From Streptomyces sp. RB17 (GTDB lineage: Bacteria > Actinomycetota > Actinomycetes > Streptomycetales > Streptomycetaceae): a DNA stretch of 64,000 nt. The stretch is taken from positions 930,001-994,000 of the forward strand of contig NZ_WEGL01000001.1 in NCBI RefSeq assembly GCF_009604455.1, written 5' to 3'. A program made the translations under genes and the position numbers. This document shows positions 24,861 to 33,049 of this stretch, in pieces; within the stretch, counting starts at the first letter, position 1; every line of letters begins with the position of its first letter. A model generated the notes under the pieces. It saw only the letters and a program-made list of their open reading frames with translations. It was not told the origin of the DNA and did not search any database.

Positions 24861-25116
24861 TGCGCTCTGGTTCAAGAGCAGCTACAGCAACGGTGACGGC
24901 GGGGACTGCGTAGAAGTGGCCAGCGACTTCCCCGGTGCCGCCCTCTGGCGCAAGTCGAGCCACAGCAACGAAAGCGGCGGCAACCGCGTCGAAGTAGCAG
25001 CCAATATCCCGAACCTCATCCCCCTCCGCGACTCCAAGACCGCCCCCCACGGCCCCACCCTCCTCCTCCCCCCCACCGCCTGGACCCCTTTCATCACCGC
25101 GCTCAAGTCCGAGTAA
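24832..25116 (+). CDS. DUF397 protein with two repeats
   Basis: 94 residues, ATG at 24832. Contains two copies of the DUF397 core: WFKSSYSNGDGGDCVEVA and WRKSSHSNESGGNRVEVA, then IPLRDSK and a Pro-rich end. DUF397 proteins are small partners encoded after XRE/DUF5753 regulators in Streptomyces (BldB/WhiJ-like systems), sometimes proposed as toxin-like or regulatory partners. The normal second half of the domain (LRDSKxPxGPxLxFTPxxWxxF) is present only once. Its partner here is truncated, so the pair is probably non-functional as a regulatory module. Confidence 0.85.
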   Translation: MASDRIDLSDALWFKSSYSNGDGGDCVEVASDFPGAALWRKSSHSNESGGNRVEVAANIPNLIPLRDSKTAPHGPTLLLPPTAWTPFITALKSE

Positions 25117-25122
25117 CGCAAA

Positions 25123-25155
25123 GGGGGCCCGGGGTCTTCGCGACCCCGGGCCCCC
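25123..25155. terminator. Bidirectional terminator between DUF397 and the S53 peptidase
   Basis: Perfect 14-bp stem GGGGGCCCGGGGTC/GACCCCGGGCCCCC with a 5-base loop (TTCGC), flanked by AAA on the left. It sits between two convergent genes, 6 bases after the DUF397 stop and 16 bases from the S53 stop. Confidence 0.9.
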
Positions 25156-25171
25156 GCCCCTCAGCGGAGCG

Positions 25172-27115
25172 TCAGTGCTTCTTCGCGTACGACTGCACGT
25201 ACCCGTCCGCCGGTGAACCGACGCCCGTCACGTCGTCGTAGCCCTTCACCGCGGACAGCGAGCTGTCCTTGCCCAGGCTGCGGACCGAGGTCAGCAGGCC
25301 GTCGGCGGCGCTGTAGCCGTTGGCGAAGTCCACGCGGGCGACCGCCAGGCCGGAGCCGGTCGGGTTGTCCGTGACGTCGTGGAAGACGCCCTGCTTGCCG
25401 TACTTGGCGTAGATCGTCGGGTTGGCGAAGCCGATCGCCTTGCCGCCGCGCGCCTCCTGGGCCAGGGCCTGGACCGCCGCGATGACCGGAGCGGCGAGCG
25501 AGGTGCCGCCGATGCGGTACTCGCTGTACTGCTCCGAGCCGTCCGCGAAGGTCTGGGTCTGGCCGACCAGGAAGCCGGTGTTCGGGTCGGCGATGGCCGC
25601 GATGTCCGGGACGACGCGGTTGCCGGCGGCGTTGTTCGCCGTCGCGAGTGCGTCCGGGACCACGCCCTTCTGGTAGTACGGCTCGGCGACCGTCTTGCTG
25701 GTGCCGCCGCCCGCGCCCGAGGTGAAGGCGCCGGGGAAGCCCACCCAGCTCTTGCCGTCGGTCGACAGGGTCGCCTTCTCGGTGCCCCAGCCGGTCTCCC
25801 ACTCGTACGCGTCACCCTTGCCGACGGCCAGGGACGTACCGCCGACCGCCGTCACCCAGGCGGAGTTGGCCGGGGTGTCGACCTGCTTCACCTTGGTGTG
25901 GGCGACCTCGTCGCCGTTGTCACCGGAGGAGAAGTAGAAGCCGATGCCCTGCACCGCGCCCAGCTGGAAGACCTGGTCGTAGGCGGCCGCGAGGTCCGGG
26001 GTCTGGTTGGCCTCGACGTCGCCCCAGGAGTTGGAGACGATGTCGGCCAGGTGGTTGTCGACGACCTTGCTGAGCGAGTCCAGCAGGTCGTCGTCGTAGC
26101 AGGAGGCCGCACCGACGTACGTGACGTCGGCGGACGGGGCGACCGCGTGGACGGCCTCGACGTCGAGGGTCTCCTCGCCGTACCAGCCGGCCGCGCCGCA
26201 CTCCTTGGTCTTGGTGTAGTTCTTCGGCAGCACCTGGTGCAGCTGGCCGGTCTTCCAGGCCGCGTCACCGTGCTTGACCGCGTACGTGCCGGCGTCGTAG
26301 GCGATGGTCGGCGAGGCGTAGGCGTCGGTGATGGCGACCCGGACGCCCTTGCCGGTGTAGGAGCCCGCGCCGTACGCGGCGCGCAGCTGCTTGCCGGTGT
26401 AGCCCTTGATCGCGTACGGGATCTTGCCGCCGTACGCGTCCGGCAGCGTGCTCGCGGTGTTCGAGCCGTAGTACGAGGAGAACGGCCCGGCGTTCTTGAA
26501 CACGGCGTCCGGCGGCGGCAGCTGGTCGTCGTGGTCGGACCTGTGCGGGGCGTTGTCCAGGCCGGTGACGGTCAGGACGGTGCCCTTGAGGCCGGTCGGC
26601 ACGGTGGCCGTCTGCGCCGGGGCGCGATAGGTCGCCGAGCCCTTGGCGTAGTTGTGCAGCTGGGTGCCGAACGCCTTCTCGGCGGCGGCGACGTCACCGG
26701 AGACGGCGACGTAGTGCTGGGTGACCTCGGTGACCTTCAGACCGGCCGACGTCAGCCAGGTCTTGACGGCGGCCACCTGGGCCTTGGTGGCCCCGAAGGC
26801 GGCCTGCGCCTTCTTGGCGCTGAGGTACTTGCCGTAGAGCGGCGAGCTGGGGTCGGACACGGACTTGGCGTAGGCGGCGAGGCCCGCCGCGTTCTTGCCG
26901 GCCAGGTAGACCCGGGCGTTCACCTGGGCGCTGTTCGAGGTCGCGCCCTTGTCCGCCTTGGCCGTGGCCCACAGCGGCTTGGTGCCCTTGAGTGTTTCAC
27001 GAGCGGGGCTGTCCGCAGCGTGTGCCGCGGGTATGCCCAGCGCCAGCGCGCCGGCGACCATGGGCAGCGTCGCTGCCATGCTCATGGCGCGCAGCTTGGC
27101 GCGGTTGGATCTCAT
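25172..27115 (-). CDS. Secreted S53 (sedolisin/kumamolisin-type) peptidase precursor
   Basis: 647 residues from ATG 27115. Signal peptide with cleavage after PAAHA (about residue 35), a pro-domain (about 40-210, with the SDPSSPLYGKYLS motif typical of activation domains), then the catalytic domain. The S53 triad is visible: E314 and D318 in GEETLDVEAVH (ExxxD) and nucleophile S539 in GGTSLAAP. The C-terminal FANPTIYA and DVTDNPTG segments fit the calcium-site region. Such enzymes are acid-active extracellular endo- or tripeptidyl-peptidases. The gene stands alone; an ATGAAC-C-GTTCAT palindrome lies upstream. Confidence 0.95.
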   Translation of the reverse strand: MRSNRAKLRAMSMAATLPMVAGALALGIPAAHAADSPARETLKGTKPLWATAKADKGATSNSAQVNARVYLAGKNAAGLAAYAKSVSDPSSPLYGKYLSAKKAQAAFGATKAQVAAVKTWLTSAGLKVTEVTQHYVAVSGDVAAAEKAFGTQLHNYAKGSATYRAPAQTATVPTGLKGTVLTVTGLDNAPHRSDHDDQLPPPDAVFKNAGPFSSYYGSNTASTLPDAYGGKIPYAIKGYTGKQLRAAYGAGSYTGKGVRVAITDAYASPTIAYDAGTYAVKHGDAAWKTGQLHQVLPKNYTKTKECGAAGWYGEETLDVEAVHAVAPSADVTYVGAASCYDDDLLDSLSKVVDNHLADIVSNSWGDVEANQTPDLAAAYDQVFQLGAVQGIGFYFSSGDNGDEVAHTKVKQVDTPANSAWVTAVGGTSLAVGKGDAYEWETGWGTEKATLSTDGKSWVGFPGAFTSGAGGGTSKTVAEPYYQKGVVPDALATANNAAGNRVVPDIAAIADPNTGFLVGQTQTFADGSEQYSEYRIGGTSLAAPVIAAVQALAQEARGGKAIGFANPTIYAKYGKQGVFHDVTDNPTGSGLAVARVDFANGYSAADGLLTSVRSLGKDSSLSAVKGYDDVTGVGSPADGYVQSYAKKH

Positions 27116-27233
27116 AGAACCCCCTGCGATGCGGTTCGCATGCATGTCGTGGTCGGTACGTCATGCGTCCGCGTGCCGGCCCGCGGCGGTTTCGGCCGAC
27201 CGTATGGATCACACGATGGGGGTCACTCTTTCG

Positions 27234-27246
27234 ATGAACCGTTCAT
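27234..27246 (-). promoter_or_regulatory. Small palindrome upstream of the S53 peptidase
   Basis: ATGAAC-C-GTTCAT, a perfect 6-bp inverted repeat around one base, 119 bases before the S53 ATG and 104 bases from the DUF305 stop codon. It is AT-richer than its surroundings. Possible operator; short enough that chance is not excluded. Confidence 0.35.
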
Positions 27247-27349
27247 GCCAGGGGAACGGAAAGGTCAAGAGAAGCTCAAGGAACCGTCAGTTGGGGTGAT
27301 TTGAGGCTTTCGTCCGTGCGGCGGTGTTGTGAAAGGGGTTGCCCGCCGT

Positions 27350-27985
27350 TCACGAACGCGGTTTCGCGCCCCGCTCCTTGAGCATCTGGGCCATTATCCG
27401 GAGTTCGGACTGCTGCGCGTCGACCATGCCCTGCGCGAGCCGCTTCTCCACCCCGACGGCGCACTTGGCGACACAGCCCTCGGCCATGTGGATCCCGCCC
27501 TTGTGATGGTCCGTCATCAGCTGCAGGTAGAAGACCTCGGCCTGCCCGCCGCTCAGCGACTGGAGCTTCTTCAGCTCCGTGTCGGTCGCCATACCCGGCA
27601 TCAGCGAGCCGTCCCCGCGCTCGGGCATGTCGCCCATACCCATCCAGGCCATAGGCGGCTTCGCCGACACCTTCGGCAGCCCCCACAGGTCCAGCCAGCC
27701 GAGCAGCATGCCGCGCTGGTTGGCCTGCGTCTGCGCGATGTCGTAGGCGAGCCGCCGCACTTCCGCGTTCTGCGTGCGGTCCCGGACGATGTACGACATC
27801 TCGACGGCCTGCTGGTGGTGCACGGCCATGTCCCGGGCGAACCCGGCGTCCGCCGATTCGGCGGCCGGCGTCTGCACGGACGAGCCGCCGCTCGTGTCCT
27901 CGGCGACCGCGTACGTGATCGCACCGGCCGCGACGAGCACCGCCGCCGCGGCCCCGGCGACCCAGCCGACGTGCCGACGCTTCAC
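27350..27985 (-). CDS. DUF305 exported protein
   Basis: 211 residues from a GTG at 27985 that overlaps the stop of the DUF3105 gene by one base (TAGTG). One N-terminal membrane helix (about 8-28), then an exported DUF305 domain with its two histidine-rich signatures: FARDMAVHHQQAVEMS and LMTDHHKGGIHMAEGC. DUF305 domains are ferritin-like four-helix bundles; the His/Met-rich signatures suggest metal (often copper) binding. Translational coupling to DUF3105 implies a joint role at the outer face of the membrane. Confidence 0.93.
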   Translation of the reverse strand: MKRRHVGWVAGAAAAVLVAAGAITYAVAEDTSGGSSVQTPAAESADAGFARDMAVHHQQAVEMSYIVRDRTQNAEVRRLAYDIAQTQANQRGMLLGWLDLWGLPKVSAKPPMAWMGMGDMPERGDGSLMPGMATDTELKKLQSLSGGQAEVFYLQLMTDHHKGGIHMAEGCVAKCAVGVEKRLAQGMVDAQQSELRIMAQMLKERGAKPRS

Positions 27986-28662
27986 TACATCGCCCCGCTG
28001 GTGCAGGCGGCGCCCGGCTCCGGGGTCTGCGGGCCCTGGACGTAGGCGGCGAAGAACTTGCTCACTTCGGGGTCGTCCGCGCTCTTGACGGTCACCTGGT
28101 GGCCCCAGGCCGAGAGGATCAGCGGCGCGGCCTGGTTCTCGTACGGGCTCATCAGCGAGTACGGCGTCTTCTTCACCTTCGCCGCGAGCGCGTCGACGTC
28201 GGCCTTCTTCGCCTTGCTGGTGTACGTCACCCAGACCGCGCCGTGCTCCAGCGAGTGCACGGCGTTCTCGTCCTGCAGCGGCTTGGTGTAGACGGTGCCG
28301 TCGCAGGTCGCCCAGATCGGGTTGTGGTTGCCGCCGACCGGGGGGTGCATCGGGTAGGACACCTTGGTCTGCACGTGCGTCCGCGACAGCTTGCCGGACC
28401 AGGTCTTCACGCCGTCCTTGTCGGCGGTCCAGTGCCCGGAGTCCCCGGCACTCCCGGAGCCCTTGGAGTCGCTCGCGGCGTCCTTCTTCTTCCCGGACTG
28501 GGAGTTCACGAGGACGACGCCGCCGACGACGAGGCCGGCGACGATCACCACGCTCGCGGCGATGGTGAGTACGCGGCTGCGGCGCTCGCGCGCACGCTCG
28601 GCGCGGCGCATCTCCTCTATGCGCGCCTTGCGCGCCGCGCTGCTGTTCTTGGCGGAACCCAT
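27985..28662 (-). CDS. DUF3105 membrane-anchored protein
   Basis: 225 residues from ATG 28662, ribosome binding site AAGGA. A basic cytoplasmic N-terminus (ARKARIEEMRRAERARERRSR), one membrane helix (about 33-54), a Ser/Lys-rich linker, then the exported DUF3105 domain with HPPVGGNHNPIWATCDG, VHSLEHGAVWVTY, MSPYENQAAPLILSAWGHQ. The conserved His and Cys suggest metal binding; the function is not established. First gene of a pair with DUF305, divergent from nsrR across 196 bases. Confidence 0.93.
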   Translation of the reverse strand: MGSAKNSSAARKARIEEMRRAERARERRSRVLTIAASVVIVAGLVVGGVVLVNSQSGKKKDAASDSKGSGSAGDSGHWTADKDGVKTWSGKLSRTHVQTKVSYPMHPPVGGNHNPIWATCDGTVYTKPLQDENAVHSLEHGAVWVTYTSKAKKADVDALAAKVKKTPYSLMSPYENQAAPLILSAWGHQVTVKSADDPEVSKFFAAYVQGPQTPEPGAACTSGAM

Positions 28663-28820
28663 GAGGTGTCCTTCTGGGGAAAGGGGCGGCAACGGGAAGG
28701 GTGGGGCCCGCTGATCGTAATGGGGCAGGGGTCGACTTCCGTAGAGAGGGCTCGGCAAAGAGGCAACCGGGAGCGGGGGGAGGGATGGGGCGATCGGGGG
28801 CGGGGCGACTGGGGCGGGAT

Positions 28821-28843
28821 AATTTGAACCGTGGATGCGTATT
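28821..28843 (+). promoter_or_regulatory. NsrR-type operator at the nsrR promoter
   Basis: A 23-bp site of the 11-1-11 form, AATTTGAACCG-T-GGATGCGTATT. On the other strand it reads AATACGCATCC-A-CGGTTCAAATT and matches the hmp site of this window at 15 of 23 positions, sharing the half-site AANNNGCATC and the right end CAAATT. It lies 16 bases before the nsrR ATG, so NsrR probably represses its own gene. Confidence 0.6.
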
Positions 28844-28858
28844 ACCTACGCTCGTGAC

Positions 28859-29311
28859 ATGCGGCTCCTGCGCTCCACCGACCTCGCCCTGCGCGTCCTG
28901 ATGCGCCTGGCCGTGGCCGCCGACACCATGCCCACCACCCGCCAGGTCGCGGCGGACATGGACGTGCCCTACACGCACGCCGCGAAGGTCGTCGCCGAAC
29001 TCCAGCACCTGGGCCTCGTCGACGCCCGGCGCGGCCGGGGCGGCGGCCTCACCCTCACCGCCGAGGGCCGTACGGCCTCGGTCGGCGCGGTGGTGCGCAC
29101 CTTCGAGGGCGACGGTGACGTGGTCGACTGCGAGGGTACGACGGGTACGGCCCCTTGCCCGCTGAACACCGGCTGCCGGCTGCGCGGCGCCCTGCGCCGG
29201 GCCCAGGAGGCCTTCTACGCGGCGCTGGACCCGGTCACCGTCGCCGAGATCGTCGCCGAGCCGACGGGCTCGCTGCTGCTGGGCATCTCCCGGGGGCCGC
29301 AAGCCGGTTGA
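28859..29311 (+). CDS. nsrR: NsrR, nitric-oxide-sensing Rrf2-family repressor
   Basis: 150 residues from ATG 28859; an ATG 24 bases upstream is possible but lies within the operator region. The Rrf2 winged helix spans residues 1-75 (RSTDLALRVLMRLAV, VPYTHAAKVVAELQHLGLV, RRGRGGGLTLT). Three cysteines C91, C100 and C106 in VDCEGTTGTAPCPLNTGC match the iron-sulfur ligands of Streptomyces coelicolor NsrR, whose [4Fe-4S] cluster reacts with NO. The hmp flavohaemoglobin gene is two genes downstream with a matching operator. Confidence 0.93.
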   Translation: MRLLRSTDLALRVLMRLAVAADTMPTTRQVAADMDVPYTHAAKVVAELQHLGLVDARRGRGGGLTLTAEGRTASVGAVVRTFEGDGDVVDCEGTTGTAPCPLNTGCRLRGALRRAQEAFYAALDPVTVAEIVAEPTGSLLLGISRGPQAG

Positions 29312-29357
29312 CGGCTCTCGACGCGGCGCGTTCACCGGTGGCCGTTAAGGTGCGCGT

Positions 29358-30176
29358 GTGATGGAGGGGAACCAGGGGACGGATGACGAACGGTGGAACG
29401 AGTTCGTCAGAGAGTTCGAGAAGAGCAGGGGGATCCACAGCGGGGGGATCCACGAGCCGGGCGCGGCTGAGCGCGAGGCCCCTGCGAAGCGTCCGCCACG
29501 CCGCAAGCTCGCAGCGGTGACTGCCACGGTCGGTGCCGTGGCCGTGGTGGCCGTGGTGGCCGGGGTGGGATTCTGGCTGAGCGCGGGGCACGGAACGCGG
29601 CACGAGACAGCGGCGAAGGCGGCGGGGTACGCGCCGGTCGCTCCCTCGGAGGGGCCGTCGGAACCGGCGAAGTCCGCGGTGCCGATGTCCATGGTCACCG
29701 CGGACCAGGCGTTCCCGGCACACGTCGACGGTTACACCAAGGTCAAGCAGTCGGGCGGACCGAACTGCACCGGCTCGGGCATGGTCGGTCCGAACCTGAC
29801 CGCGCTGATCGGGGCGAGCAAGGGCTGCCGTGGCGTGATCGGGGCTTTGTACAAGGACGCGTCGGACGACCAGTACACGATCGTCGCGTTCGGCATGAAG
29901 GACCAGGCCGACGTCCCCCACCTGGTCGGCGCGCTGGGCTCGCACCCCACCGACTACGAAGTGGGCGTGCTGGTGCCGCCCGCCGGATCCGGTCTGAGGA
30001 CGCTGCCGGCGGACAGCGGGCTGGTGCAGTCCTTCACCGGTTACGGCAGGTTGCTGGTGGTCGGCCTGGCCCAGTGGTCGGACGGCCGCAGCGCCGACTA
30101 CCAGGGCCTGGTCGCCAAGCTCCAGCCGCTCCTGGACAAGGTGACCGAGGCGGCCGCCGGACACGACCAGGGCTGA
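29358..30176 (+). CDS. Membrane-anchored exported protein of unknown function
   Basis: 272 residues from GTG 29358 or 271 from the adjacent ATG 29361; AAGG lies at 29347-29350. A cytoplasmic N-terminus of about 50 residues carries a small duplication (GGIHSGGIHE, from a direct DNA repeat), then one membrane helix (about 55-75), a Pro/Ser linker and an extracytoplasmic domain with two cysteines (PNCTGSG and KGCRG) that probably form a disulfide. I do not recognise the domain. It lies between nsrR and hmp but has no sign of an NsrR site of its own. Confidence 0.78.
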   Translation: MMEGNQGTDDERWNEFVREFEKSRGIHSGGIHEPGAAEREAPAKRPPRRKLAAVTATVGAVAVVAVVAGVGFWLSAGHGTRHETAAKAAGYAPVAPSEGPSEPAKSAVPMSMVTADQAFPAHVDGYTKVKQSGGPNCTGSGMVGPNLTALIGASKGCRGVIGALYKDASDDQYTIVAFGMKDQADVPHLVGALGSHPTDYEVGVLVPPAGSGLRTLPADSGLVQSFTGYGRLLVVGLAQWSDGRSADYQGLVAKLQPLLDKVTEAAAGHDQG

Positions 30177-30181
30177 GCCCG

Positions 30182-31372
30182 TCAGGCGCCCTGCTGCGCC
30201 AGCCACAGGTCCGGGCCGAACACCTCGTAGTGGATGTCGGCCGGGGCCACGCCCTTCTCGATCAGCTGGGCACGCACCGCGCGCATGAACGGCAGCGGGC
30301 CGCACAGGTACGCGCGCGTGCCTGCCGGTACGGCGATGTCGGCGAGGTCGACCAGGCCGGTGCGGGTGCCCGGCTCGGCGTCCCGCCCGTAGAAGAAGTG
30401 CACGGACGCGTCCGCGAGCTTCCCGGCGTACGTCTCGTGTTCGGTGCGCAGGGCGTGGTCGGCGGGGGAGCGGTCGCCGTGGACGACGGTGACCGGGGCG
30501 CCGTGGCCGCCCGCCGCGAGGTCGGCCAGCATCGCGATCATCGGGGTCACGCCGATGCCGGCGGAGGCGAGCAGCAGGGGGGTCTCGGCGCCGGCGTCCA
30601 GGACGAGGTCGCCGTACGGCTCGGACAGGTCCAGGACGTCGCCGACGCGCACGCGCGCGTGGAGGTGGTTCGAGACCTCGCCGTCGGGGGCGTCGTCGCC
30701 CTCCACGCGCTTGACGCTGAACTGGCGGAGCGTCTCGCCGGGCGCGCCGGACAGGCTGTACTGCCGTATCTGGCGGGCGCCGTCGGCCAGCCCGACCTGG
30801 ACGGAGACGTACTGTCCGGCGCGGAAGTCGCGCACCGGGCCGCCGTCGGCGGGCCGCAGCCGGAAGGTGACGACGTCCGCCGTCTCATGGATGCGCTCCA
30901 CGACCTCCCAGGGGCGGCGCTCCGTGCTGCCACTCTCCTCGTACAGGCGCTTCTCGACGGCGATGAGCGCGTTGGCCATCAGCCAGTAGACCTCGGTCCA
31001 GGCGGCGGCGACCTCGGGCGTGACGGCCTCGCCGAGGACCTCGGCGATGGCGCCGAAGAGGTGCTCGTGCACGATCGGGTAGTGCTCGGGGGCCACGCCC
31101 AGGGAGGCGTGCTTGTGCGCGATGCGGCTGAGCATCCCGTCCGGCCGCTGGTCCGGGTTGTTCACCAGGTACGTGGCGAAGGCGGCGATGGAGCCGGCGA
31201 GGGCCTGCTTCTGGGCGCCGGAGGCCTGGTTGCCGCGGTTGAACAGGTCCCGCAGCAGCTCGGGGTGGGCGGCGAAGAGGCGGGCGTAGAAGCGCTCGGT
31301 GATCTCGCCGATGGCCGCGCCGACTGCGGGAAGGGTGGCGCGGACGGTGGCTGCGGACCGCTCGGTCAGCAT
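30182..31372 (-). CDS. hmp: Flavohaemoglobin (nitric oxide dioxygenase)
   Basis: 396 residues, ATG 31372 with AAGGAG. Globin domain (1-140) with the proximal histidine in AHKHASLGV (H88), then a ferredoxin-reductase FAD domain with RQYSLSGAPG and an NAD domain with SAGIGVTPMIAML and YLCGPLPFM. The protein oxidises nitric oxide to nitrate using NADPH and oxygen in the cytoplasm. An NsrR-type 23-bp operator lies 39-61 bases upstream, and nsrR is encoded 0.9 kb away, so NO induction is expected. Convergent with the preceding anchored-protein gene (5-base gap). Confidence 0.95.
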   Translation of the reverse strand: MLTERSAATVRATLPAVGAAIGEITERFYARLFAAHPELLRDLFNRGNQASGAQKQALAGSIAAFATYLVNNPDQRPDGMLSRIAHKHASLGVAPEHYPIVHEHLFGAIAEVLGEAVTPEVAAAWTEVYWLMANALIAVEKRLYEESGSTERRPWEVVERIHETADVVTFRLRPADGGPVRDFRAGQYVSVQVGLADGARQIRQYSLSGAPGETLRQFSVKRVEGDDAPDGEVSNHLHARVRVGDVLDLSEPYGDLVLDAGAETPLLLASAGIGVTPMIAMLADLAAGGHGAPVTVVHGDRSPADHALRTEHETYAGKLADASVHFFYGRDAEPGTRTGLVDLADIAVPAGTRAYLCGPLPFMRAVRAQLIEKGVAPADIHYEVFGPDLWLAQQGA

Positions 31373-31677
31373 CAGTGCTCCTTACGTCTGAACTGATCCG
31401 AACGTAAGAAAAGTTGCATCTGAGATGCAAATTAAACGGACGTGGCATCCCTCACGTCGGAAAGCGGATCGGCCATTACGGATGTCGGTCCGAGCAGGCA
31501 AGATGGGCGACACAGCAGTACACCTGCCGTACGAGAGGCGTTCAGGCCGGGTACGCGTCCGCGATCAAGGTCCGCAACGCGCGTGAAATGGTGTTGTGGT
31601 GGGATGCTCAAGTGCCCGACCGCCTCCCGCGGGATCGGGGACAGGCGGCCTGACCAGCAAGGATGGGGTAGCGGAAG
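31373..31677. other. Intergenic region between hmp and the glnA2-like gene
   Basis: 305 bases between divergent genes. The hmp-proximal end holds an inverted repeat TTACGT (31382-31387) / ACGTAA (31402-31407) that includes the hmp ribosome binding site, and the NsrR operator at 31411-31433. The remaining 240 bases are less GC-rich than coding DNA near 31580-31620 (TGGTGTTGTGGTGGGATG) and must contain the promoter of the glnA2-like gene; I could not identify a clear -35/-10 pair or GlnR box and see no gene. Confidence 0.6.
31411..31433 (-). promoter_or_regulatory. NsrR operator of hmp
   Basis: AAGTTGCATCT-G-AGATGCAAATT, a 23-bp near-perfect dyad (10 of 11 pairs) of the 11-1-11 form used by Streptomyces NsrR at hmp genes. 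It lies 39 bases upstream of the hmp ATG. The shared half-site with the element before nsrR supports a common regulator. Confidence 0.85.
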
Positions 31678-33039
31678 ATGGACAAGCAGCAGGAGTTCGT
31701 GCTCCGGACGTTGGAGGAGCGCGACATCCGGTTCGTACGCCTGTGGTTCACGGACGTGCTGGGCTTCCTGAAGTCCGTCGCCGTGGCCCCCGCCGAGTTG
31801 GAGCAGGCCTTCGACGAGGGCATCGGCTTCGACGGCTCGGCCATCGAGGGCTTCGCCCGGGTCTACGAGTCCGACATGATCGCCAAGCCGGACCCGTCCA
31901 CCTTCCAGGTCCTGCCCTGGCGCGCGGAGACCCCCGGCACCGCCCGCATGTTCTGCGACATCCTCATGCCGGACGGCTCCCCGTCCTTCGCCGACCCCCG
32001 CTACGTGCTGAAGCGCGCCCTGGCCCGCACCTCGGACCTGGGCTTCACCTTCTACACCCACCCCGAGATCGAGTTCTTCCTGCTGAAGGACCGCCCGCTG
32101 GACGGCTCACGCCCCACCCCGGCCGACAACTCGGGCTACTTCGACCACACGCCCACCAACGTCGGCATGGACTTCCGCCGCCAGGCGATCACCATGCTGG
32201 AGTCGATGGGCATCTCGGTGGAGTTCTCCCACCACGAGGGCGCCCCGGGCCAGCAGGAGATCGACCTGCGCTACGCCGACGCGCTGTCGACGGCGGACAA
32301 CATCATGACGTTCCGCCTGGTCATGAAGCAGGTGGCGCTGGAGCAGGGGGTGCAGGCGACCTTCATGCCGAAGCCCTTCTCCGAGCACCCGGGCTCCGGC
32401 ATGCACACGCACCTGTCCCTCTTCGAGGGCGACCGCAACGCGTTCTACGAGTCCGGCGCCGAGTACCAGCTCTCCAAGGTCGGCCGCTCCTTCATCGCGG
32501 GCCTGCTGCGGCACGCGGCGGAGATCTCCGCGGTCACCAACCAGTGGGTGAACTCCTACAAGCGCATCTGGGGCGGCTCCGAGCGCACGGCCGGCGCCGG
32601 CGGCGAGGCCCCGTCGTACATCTGCTGGGGCCACAACAACCGCAGCGCCCTGGTCCGCGTCCCGATGTACAAGCCCGGCAAGACCGGCTCGGCCCGCGTC
32701 GAGGTCCGCTCCCTGGACTCGGGCGCGAACCCCTACCTGGCCTACGCCGTCCTCCTGGCGGCCGGCCTGAAGGGCATCGAGGAGGGCTACGAGCTCCCGC
32801 CGGGCGCCGAGGACGACGTCTGGGCCCTCTCCGACGCCGAGCGCCGCGCGATGGGCATCGAGCCCCTCCCGCAGAACCTCGGCGAGTCCCTGACCCTCAT
32901 GGAACGCAGCGACCTGGTCGCCGAGACCCTCGGCGAGCACGTCTTCGACTTCTTCCTGCGCAACAAGCGCCAGGAGTGGGAGGAGTACCGCTCCGAGGTC
33001 ACGGCGTTCGAGCTGCGCAAGAACCTGCCGGTGCTGTAG
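31678..33039 (+). CDS. glnA2: Glutamine-synthetase-family enzyme (GlnA2-like)
   Basis: 453 residues, class I GS fold: the Asp50-type loop GFDGSAIEGF (50-59), metal ligands in HPEIEFFLL (E130, E132), FMPKPFSEHPGSGMHTHLSL (H243/H245), NSYKRIWGG, NNRSALVRVP and ARVEVRSLD. Length and sequence fit Streptomyces GlnA2 rather than GlnA; GlnA2 and GlnA3 of S. coelicolor have been described as gamma-glutamylpolyamine synthetases, so polyamine use is as likely as glutamine synthesis. A tyrosine (Y371 in GYELPP) aligns with the adenylylated Tyr of GlnA. The adenylyltransferase gene glnE lies 0.9 kb downstream. Confidence 0.88.
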   Translation: MDKQQEFVLRTLEERDIRFVRLWFTDVLGFLKSVAVAPAELEQAFDEGIGFDGSAIEGFARVYESDMIAKPDPSTFQVLPWRAETPGTARMFCDILMPDGSPSFADPRYVLKRALARTSDLGFTFYTHPEIEFFLLKDRPLDGSRPTPADNSGYFDHTPTNVGMDFRRQAITMLESMGISVEFSHHEGAPGQQEIDLRYADALSTADNIMTFRLVMKQVALEQGVQATFMPKPFSEHPGSGMHTHLSLFEGDRNAFYESGAEYQLSKVGRSFIAGLLRHAAEISAVTNQWVNSYKRIWGGSERTAGAGGEAPSYICWGHNNRSALVRVPMYKPGKTGSARVEVRSLDSGANPYLAYAVLLAAGLKGIEEGYELPPGAEDDVWALSDAERRAMGIEPLPQNLGESLTLMERSDLVAETLGEHVFDFFLRNKRQEWEEYRSEVTAFELRKNLPVL

Positions 33040-33049
33040 GCGCAGGTCA

